A stretch of 11,008 nucleotides of DNA from Gemmatimonadota bacterium (GTDB taxonomy: Bacteria > Gemmatimonadota > Gemmatimonadetes > Gemmatimonadales > Gemmatimonadaceae), in the NCBI GenBank assembly GCA_028287225.1, contig JAQBPZ010000147.1, forward strand, positions 1-11,008. Reading direction: 5' to 3'. Shown here piece by piece: positions 7,603-11,008 of this stretch. Numbering within the stretch: position 1 is the first letter of the stretch; each line of letters starts with the position of its first letter. The notes under the pieces are model-generated. The model saw only the letters and a list, made by a program, of their open reading frames with translations. It was not told the DNA's origin and searched no databases. Both the position numbers and the translations under genes were made by a program.

Positions 7603-7629
7603 GGATTGGGGATTAGGGATCAGGGAAGA
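7588..7629 (+). repeat. Left terminal 7-bp tandem repeat tract (GGGATTA type)
   Basis: Six 7-bp units read left to right: AGGATCA, GGGATTA, GGGATTG, GGGATTA, GGGATCA, GGGAAGA, followed by GGGGGC. The first three bases of the third unit and earlier units overlap the end of the pseudouridine synthase gene, whose TAG is at 7600-7602. Confidence 0.92.
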
Positions 7630-7700
7630 GGGGGCATCCCGGGCGTATGTCATCCCACAGACGGGAGCGCAGCGACCGGATGCTGGGACCCTGCGTCCCG
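7602..7700 (+). repeat. Left inverted-repeat arm of the GIY-YIG element
   Basis: This ~99-bp arm is about 94% identical to the reverse complement of 8144-8243 by eye. Beyond the tandem units it contains CATCCCGGGCGTATGTCATC, ACAGACGGGAGCGCAGCGAC and CGGATGCTGGGACC, ending near CGTCCCG. The differences I can see are at 7645, 7684 and a few bases in the last 12. Confidence 0.92.
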
Positions 7701-7785
7701 TCGGACAGACTTGCGTGCCACAATTGCTTCGAGCCGCAGTCGATCTGATGACGTCGTGCTCCGTGACAATGCGCAGCGTTCACGG

Positions 7786-8076
7786 ATGGGCTCATACTAT
7801 GCCTACATCCTGGCGAGTGATTCCCGCCGCCTCTACGTCGGTGTAACGAACGATCTGCGCCGGCGGGTATGAGAGCACCGTCACGGGGCCGGCGGTGAAT
7901 TCACTACCCGCTATGCGATCCGGAGGTTGGTGCACTTCGAGGCATTCCACGACGTCAGGGCAGCGATCGCGCGCGAGAAGCGACTGAAGCGCGAGCACCG
8001 GCCGGCCAAGATCCGGCTCATCGAGCGGCACAACCCTGACTGGCTCGATCATGCAGCCTATTGGTTCGACCAGTGA
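7786..8076 (+). pseudogene. GIY-YIG family nuclease interrupted by an in-frame TGA
   Basis: A 96-codon reading frame encoding a small stand-alone GIY-YIG (URI) endonuclease of YhbQ-like size, interrupted by a single TGA at codon 29 (7870-7872). Before the stop: YYAYILAS (the GIY-like strand), LYVGVT (the YIG strand) and NDLRRRV with the catalytic arginine. After it, in the same frame: EHRHGAGGEFTTRYAIRRLV, then FEAFHDVRAAIAREKRLKRE with the catalytic-type glutamate, KIRLIERHNPDW and a terminal TGA at 8074-8076. Family members often read RRVWEH here, so the likely lesion is Trp TGG to TGA, one base; a sequencing error is also possible. No frameshift or other stop is present, so the damage is recent. 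No ribosome binding site is evident before ATG 7786. It sits between the inverted repeats of its element. Confidence 0.9.
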
Positions 8077-8143
8077 CCACACGACTGGTCCTGTCTCGAG
8101 TGTTCGACGGCTGAGTGGAGAGCGCCCTCCCCGTCCCATTCCG

Positions 8144-8243
8144 CGGGGACAGAAGGTCCCAACATCCGGTCGCTGCGCTCCCGTCTGTGGGATGACATAT
8201 GCCCGGGATGCCCCCTCTTCCCTGATCCCTAATCCCCAATCCC
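8144..8243 (-). repeat. Right inverted-repeat arm of the GIY-YIG element
   Basis: Reverse complement partner of 7602-7700, with the same order of blocks: GGGAC...GGTCCC, ACATCCGGTCGCTGCGCTCC, GTCTGTGGGATGACATATGC, CCGGGATGCCCCCTCTTCCC, then the tandem units. Arm pairing would give a stem of roughly 100 bp with a 443-bp loop. Confidence 0.92.
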
Positions 8244-8292
8244 TGATCCCTGATCCCTCTTCCCTAACCCCTAATCCCTAATCCCTAATCCC
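8216..8292 (-). repeat. Right terminal 7-bp tandem repeat tract, expanded to 11 units
   Basis: Read on the minus strand from 8292 inward, the units are GGGATTA x3, GGGGTTA, GGGAAGA, GGGATCA x2, GGGATTG, GGGATTA, GGGATCA, GGGAAGA. The last five match the left tract unit for unit (GGGATTG excepted none), and the marker unit GGGAAGA occurs twice, which suggests a segmental duplication of the tract. The methyltransferase stop (8278-8280) is inside it. Confidence 0.92.
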
Positions 8293-9501
8293 TCTCAGCA
8301 CCTTGAACCGCACCCCGTCGTGCACCTTCTCCACGTTCCCGAAGCGCGCCTCCACCACGCGCTCGTAGGGAAGCGTGCGGTTGGCGACGAGGTACATCCG
8401 CCCGCCCGGCCGGAGGGCGGCGTGGGCGTCGTGGATGAACTGCGTGGGCACGTCGAGGTCCGTCGCCTTGCCCACGTGGAATGGCGGGTTCGTCACCACC
8501 ACGTCGAACAGCTCGCCGCCCACCGCGGCGCCCACGTCGCTCGTGCGCACCTCGGCGCGCGTGAGACCGGCCGCCGCCGCGGTACGCTCGGCCGACCGCA
8601 CCGCCTCCACGTCGGCGTCGAGCATCAGGACCCGCGCGTCGCCTGACAGGAGCCCCGCGAGGGCGCCCAGTGCGCCGGCGCCGCAGCCCAGGTCGAGGAC
8701 GTGCTCGCCCTCGGCGATGTCCACGACGCCAGCGAGGATCGCCGTCGCCTCGTCGAGGTGGTCCCACGAGAAGACGCCCGGCCGGGTGAACACGCGCAGC
8801 ACGCGGCCGCGCAGCTCGGCGTCGTACGAGTGGAAGGCGTCGGCATCCAGGAACTCGGCATCCGGCAGCCCGTCCGTGCCGGGAGACGCGGCATGCTTCG
8901 TCGCCATCAGGAGACGATGGCCGCTGTCGCGCGCCAGGGTGCGCTCGCTGCCGAAGATGCGCTCGAGCGTGCCCGCCGCCGTCTTGATCCCCTCGTTCGT
9001 CGCGCCGGCCACGTAGCACACGCCGCCCGTCCGCAGGAGGCGGAAGGCGTCGGCGAGCAGCTGGAGGAGCGCCAGCCGCTCCTTGGGAATGCGGATGGTG
9101 ACGACGTCGGCCTGCACGCTCTGCGGGAGGGGCGCCGCGCCATGCCCCAGCAGCACCTCCGCGTTCGTCGCGCCGTTCTCCGCAACCGTGCGCCGTGCGG
9201 CGTCGGCGTTCACGACGTTGCGGTCCGTGAGCCACACGCGACCCGCGCCGGAGAGCGCCGCGACGGCGCCGGCCATCCCGTTGCCGCAGTTCATGTCGAC
9301 CACCGCATCCCCCGCCCGCACCGTGGCCATCTGCTCGGCGAGCATCAGCGATGCGGGATCGGTGCGGCCGTGCGAGAAGACGCCTTCCTTGGTGACGACG
9401 GTGTACGTCCGCCGCGCGATCGTCGCCGACGCGCGCTTGTGCTCGGTGTAGTCGCTGATCGCCGCGGTGCTGAGCGGATTGTGGGGACGCTTGGGAGGCA
9501 T
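8278..9501 (-). CDS. RsmC/RlmG-like class I rRNA (guanine-N2) methyltransferase
   Basis: A 407-residue SAM-dependent methyltransferase. The C-terminal half is the active domain: motif I VLDLGCGAGALGALAG around D270, LMLDADVEAV (motif II), and VVTNPPFHVG with N338-P-P-F341, the NPPF form typical of guanine-N2 rRNA enzymes (RsmC for m2G1207 of 16S, RlmG for m2G1835 of 23S). The N-terminal half starts YTVVTKEGVFSHGRTDPAS and carries a second, degenerate Rossmann fold (VVDMNCGNGMAG, no NPPF), the layout known for RsmC and RlmG, where the N-terminal copy helps bind substrate. The exact rRNA target is unresolved. ATG at 9501 is chosen because upstream frame sequence runs into the palindromic repeat and lacks family character; no ribosome site is visible. 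The final codons G-I-R-D-stop lie in the terminal repeats of the GIY-YIG element. It is convergent with the pseudouridine synthase. Confidence 0.88.
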   Translation of the reverse strand: MPPKRPHNPLSTAAISDYTEHKRASATIARRTYTVVTKEGVFSHGRTDPASLMLAEQMATVRAGDAVVDMNCGNGMAGAVAALSGAGRVWLTDRNVVNADAARRTVAENGATNAEVLLGHGAAPLPQSVQADVVTIRIPKERLALLQLLADAFRLLRTGGVCYVAGATNEGIKTAAGTLERIFGSERTLARDSGHRLLMATKHAASPGTDGLPDAEFLDADAFHSYDAELRGRVLRVFTRPGVFSWDHLDEATAILAGVVDIAEGEHVLDLGCGAGALGALAGLLSGDARVLMLDADVEAVRSAERTAAAAGLTRAEVRTSDVGAAVGGELFDVVVTNPPFHVGKATDLDVPTQFIHDAHAALRPGGRMYLVANRTLPYERVVEARFGNVEKVHDGVRFKVLRGIRD

Positions 9502-9570
9502 GGCGTGGAAGCTATCGCGCTTCACCCGTTCGCCCACCGGACATCGATCTGCGGCTTCCCTCCCCAAGTG

Positions 9571-9798
9571 CTCAACGCAGAGGCCGCCCCGACACTTCGT
9601 GCGGGGTAAACTCGGGGAAGGGCGAGGTCGCAGAGGAATGCTCCTCCGTGCCCTCTGCGTCCTCTGTGGTAAAACGCCGTTGCAAGAGCATTTAACCACA
9701 GAGGACACAGAGGGCACGGAGAGGAGCATGGAGGACGCCGGGATGTGTCTTCCTCTGCGCCCTCGCTGTTCCCCTCGGCGCCCTCTGCGTTGAGGCTC
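9571..9798. repeat. Interspersed nested palindromic repeat, copy C (with nested hairpin)
   Basis: Third copy, same orientation as A and B, in the 532-bp divergent gap 9502-10033. The inner arms are intact: TGTGGTAAAACGC left and CATTTAACCACAGAGG right around TTGCAA at 9680-9685. The outer right arm (TCGCTGTTCCCCTCGGCGCC to GCGTTGAG) is intact. The outer left arm starts CTCAACGCAGAGG at 9571 but is then broken by unrelated sequence until GCGAGGTCGCAGAGGA resumes at 9622. The rest of the gap holds the candidate promoter near 9999 and nothing else I can support between 9799 and 9970. Confidence 0.88.
9585..9606. repeat. Small hairpin nested in copy C, similar to the 10804-11002 element
   Basis: GCCCCGACACTTCGTGCGGGGT folds with CCCCG/CGGGG-type arms. 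The reverse complement of 10850-10873 in the downstream element reads almost the same (GCCCCGACAGCTTCGCTGCG then GGGT). It interrupts the left outer arm of copy C. Confidence 0.55.
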
Positions 9799-9975
9799 TT
9801 ACCGGAGGACCGGCACAAGATTCGTGCAAGTGGTTGTCGCGCAATCGGTTACCTGCCCTCGCGCCGGCATGGCGATCGGGAGGGGTGGAGGTGAAGCGAG
9901 AGCCTCCGGTGCATTCGGCGCCTCGGACTGGTAGCGCCTGCCAGAGCTCCGTCGCGACGCCGTGTCGCTAAACAT

Positions 9976-10004
9976 CTGGTCTTTCCGTTTGGACGTCGTA
10001 TACT
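9976..10004 (+). promoter_or_regulatory. Candidate sigma-70-type promoter for the lipoprotein gene
   Basis: TATACT at 9999-10004 is a 5/6 match to the -10 consensus and stands out in a GC-rich region. A 17-bp spacer would place the -35 at 9976-9981 (CTGGTC), which is poor. A start near 10011 would give a leader of about 23 bases before the ATG. Confidence 0.4.
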
Positions 10005-10023
10005 GGACGCGAGCCTTCTTCAC

Positions 10024-10027
10024 GGAG
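10024..10027 (+). promoter_or_regulatory. Ribosome binding site deciding the lipoprotein start
   Basis: GGAG with a 6-base spacer before the tandem ATG ATG at 10034. It supports starting at 10034 rather than at an in-frame ATG/TTG-type codon near 9962, which would put 24 non-signal residues ahead of the signal peptide and lie upstream of the candidate promoter. Confidence 0.65.
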
Positions 10028-10033
10028 CCACCC

Positions 10034-10792
10034 ATGATGTCCGTCGCCCGTCCCCGGATCGCCCTCGTCGCGCTGGCGTTCCTCGCCGCCGCGTGCTCCG
10101 ATTCGCCCATGCAGCCGGTCTCGCCGCCCGTCGATCTCGCGACCGCACTCTCGGAGATGTCGCTCAGCGGGATCGTGCCGGTCTCGATCGGCCCGTCCGT
10201 GTCGAGCCTCGGCCCCACGCTCGCCCGCTGCCCCTATGCGGCAGCGTCGCAGAGCTTCGCGTGCGCTCCGCTCACGTCGGGCGGGCTGACGGCGAACAGC
10301 AGCTTCCAGCTGCTGACCGCCTCGGGCGCGCCGCAGTCGGCCTTCGACCAGGCCACCACCGCCGCGGTGCGCACCACCAACTCGGTGACCGGCTCCACGA
10401 CGGTCGGGAACGACGTGATGACCATCGACGAGCACGGGACGATGACCCTGAGCGGGCTGCTGAGCGGCAACCACGTGCTGGACGGCACGCAGACGGCGCA
10501 CATCACGGGCACGTTCTCCGGCTTCACGATGGACGAGACGACGCTCACCACCGTGAGCGGGGTGGTGCCGCCGATCCGCGGATCGGGGAACCCGTATCCG
10601 CGCGCCGGCACCATCACGATGACGGTGACCGATGCCGCCTCGGGCGGCATCCCCGCGTCCACCATGGTCATGGCGTTGACCTTCAACGGCACGAGCAAGG
10701 TGGACCTCACCATCACCCATGGCGGCACCACCCAGCGCTGTGTCATCGACCTCGCGTCCGGCGGGACGACGGGAGCGGGCTGCTTTCGGTGA
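10034..10792 (+). CDS. Predicted secreted lipoprotein, function unknown
   Basis: A 252-residue protein that I do not recognise as a named family. Residues 1-20 are a signal peptide (two Met, Arg residues, then IALVALAFLAAA) leading to C21 in a relaxed lipobox LAAAC-SDS, so it is probably lipid-anchored, with a Pro-rich tether (MQPVSPPVD) after it. The mature part is rich in Thr, Ser and Gly with alternating strand pattern (GTMTLSGLL, HITGTFSGFTM, AGTITMTVTD, KVDLTITHGG), suggesting a beta-sandwich or barrel-like fold. Four further cysteines are arranged as C66/C77 and C236/C250, fitting two local disulfides in an exported protein. The gene follows its own candidate promoter and GGAG site and is not part of an operon. 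The downstream neighbour is a gene-less repeat element. The lipoprotein call is fairly sure; the role is open. Confidence 0.75.
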   Translation: MMSVARPRIALVALAFLAAACSDSPMQPVSPPVDLATALSEMSLSGIVPVSIGPSVSSLGPTLARCPYAAASQSFACAPLTSGGLTANSSFQLLTASGAPQSAFDQATTAAVRTTNSVTGSTTVGNDVMTIDEHGTMTLSGLLSGNHVLDGTQTAHITGTFSGFTMDETTLTTVSGVVPPIRGSGNPYPRAGTITMTVTDAASGGIPASTMVMALTFNGTSKVDLTITHGGTTQRCVIDLASGGTTGAGCFR

Positions 10793-10803
10793 AAGAGGAT
10801 AAC

Positions 10804-11002
10804 CGAGTAACGAGTAACGAGTAACGAGAGCGTCCCGGGCGGAGGTGTCACCCCGCAGCGAAGCTGTCGGGGCATGCTCTCCCGTGCTGGGGTCTGGCCA
10901 GGCGCACGGGACAGCAGATCCCTACACTCGGTCGCTGCACTCCCTCATGCGGAATGACAGCCGCCCGGGACGCCCCTCGAATTACTCGTTACTCGTTACT
11001 CG
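10804..11002. mobile_element. Gene-less relative of the GIY-YIG element with GAGTAAC terminal repeats
   Basis: A ~199-bp MITE-like unit. Its ends are 7-bp tandem repeats: CGAGTAA about 3.5 times at 10804-10828, and the inverted TTACTCG form at 10981-11002. Just inside are inverted blocks GCGTCCCGGGCGG...TGTCACCCCGCA (10830-10857) and TGCGGAATGACAGCCGCCCGGGACGC (10948-10973, given here in two parts: TGCGGAATGACAG and CCGCCCGGGACGC). Further in, GGTCGCTGCACTCCCTCATG (10930-10949) matches the GIY-YIG element's right arm GGTCGCTGCGCTCCCGTCTG. No coding region is present. The shared subterminal sequence makes it a deletion or non-autonomous derivative; mobility itself is inferred. Confidence 0.65.
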
Positions 11003-11008
11003 TTTTTC

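Larger units (their letters stand above)
7588..8292 (+). mobile_element. Composite inverted-repeat element carrying a GIY-YIG nuclease gene
   Basis: A 705-bp unit between two convergent genes. From the outside in, it has 7-bp tandem repeats of GGGATTA type at both ends in inverted orientation (7588-7629 and 8216-8292), ~100-bp near-identical inverted repeats (7602-7700 and 8144-8243, overlapping the tandem tracts), and a ~440-bp core holding a broken GIY-YIG gene at 7786-8076. There is no transposase, integrase or obvious target-site duplication. The element family is supported by a second, shorter relative at 10804-11002 with the same subterminal sequence and no gene. Calling it mobile is inference from this repetition and boundary structure; it could instead be a non-autonomous or decayed copy. 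The element provides the stop codons of both flanking genes. Confidence 0.7.

Noticed and set aside
7588..7629. Telomere or chromosome-end repeats (GGGATTA resembles eukaryotic TTTAGGG/TTAGGG units)
   Set aside because: The tracts are short, degenerate, internal to the sequence, inverted at the two ends of one small element, and the sister element uses a different 7-mer. Genes around are plainly bacterial.
7606..7872. Longer in-frame GIY-YIG protein starting in the left inverted repeat (TTG at 7606)
   Set aside because: The upstream 60 codons are the translated repeat arm, and the right arm encodes the same peptide on the other strand. Conserved GIY-YIG similarity starts at ATG 7786.
7870..7872. 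TGA read as Trp or selenocysteine through an altered code
   Set aside because: Several intact genes in the window terminate at TGA, no selenocysteine-type context or catalytic Cys/Sec position is apparent, and a one-base nonsense change explains it.
9501..9729. N-terminal extension of the methyltransferase up to 9729
   Set aside because: The extra ~76 codons translate palindromic repeat copy C and intergenic sequence, with no methyltransferase similarity.
9989..10004. TTGGAC (9989-9994) as the -35 box paired with TATACT
   Set aside because: The spacing is only 4 bp; a -35 box must lie about 17 bp upstream of the -10.

Overview
The window is high-GC bacterial DNA with tightly packed genes, frequent GTG starts and overlapping operons. 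Gene content, the cysteine-bearing surface lipoprotein and families of interspersed palindromic repeats rich in CAGAGG units suggest a Gemmatimonadota-like soil or environmental bacterium. That assignment is an inference; no marker gene that would settle it is present.

Layout. (1) Positions 1-2805, plus strand: the 3' end of a gene that looks like PxpC (5-oxoprolinase subunit C), then a translationally coupled trio DUF969-DUF979-DUF2891. DUF969 and DUF979 are the two membrane subunits of a proposed 5-oxoproline (pyroglutamate) transporter, so this is probably a pyroglutamate uptake and utilisation operon with a conserved partner of unknown function. (2) Position 2815-3072: first copy of a long nested palindromic repeat, lying between convergent genes. 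(3) Minus strand 3074-4546: a group II PLP-dependent decarboxylase. (4) Divergent intergenic region with the second copy of the palindromic repeat (4636-4845). (5) Plus-strand operon 4954-7602: a YdeI/OmpD-associated family protein, a secreted carboxypeptidase G2-like M20 metallopeptidase, and an RsuA-family pseudouridine synthase. (6) 7588-8292: a composite element made of terminal 7-bp tandem repeats, ~100-bp inverted repeats and a GIY-YIG nuclease gene broken by one in-frame stop. (7) Minus strand 8278-9501: an RsmC/RlmG-like rRNA guanine-N2 methyltransferase, convergent with the pseudouridine synthase. (8) 9502-10033: intergenic region with the third copy of the palindromic repeat and a candidate promoter. 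(9) 10034-10792: a four-cysteine (plus lipobox cysteine) predicted lipoprotein of unknown function. (10) 10804-11002: a short, gene-less relative of the GIY-YIG element.

The most unusual content is non-genic. Two elements of one family, one with a GIY-YIG gene and one without, share their subterminal sequence, but each has its own 7-bp terminal tandem repeat, matched between its two ends. The larger one supplies the last codons and stop codons of both flanking genes, so two unrelated proteins end in the same Ile-Arg-Asp-stop tail. A second, unrelated family of ~210-260 bp nested palindromes appears three times with a conserved TTGCAA centre.
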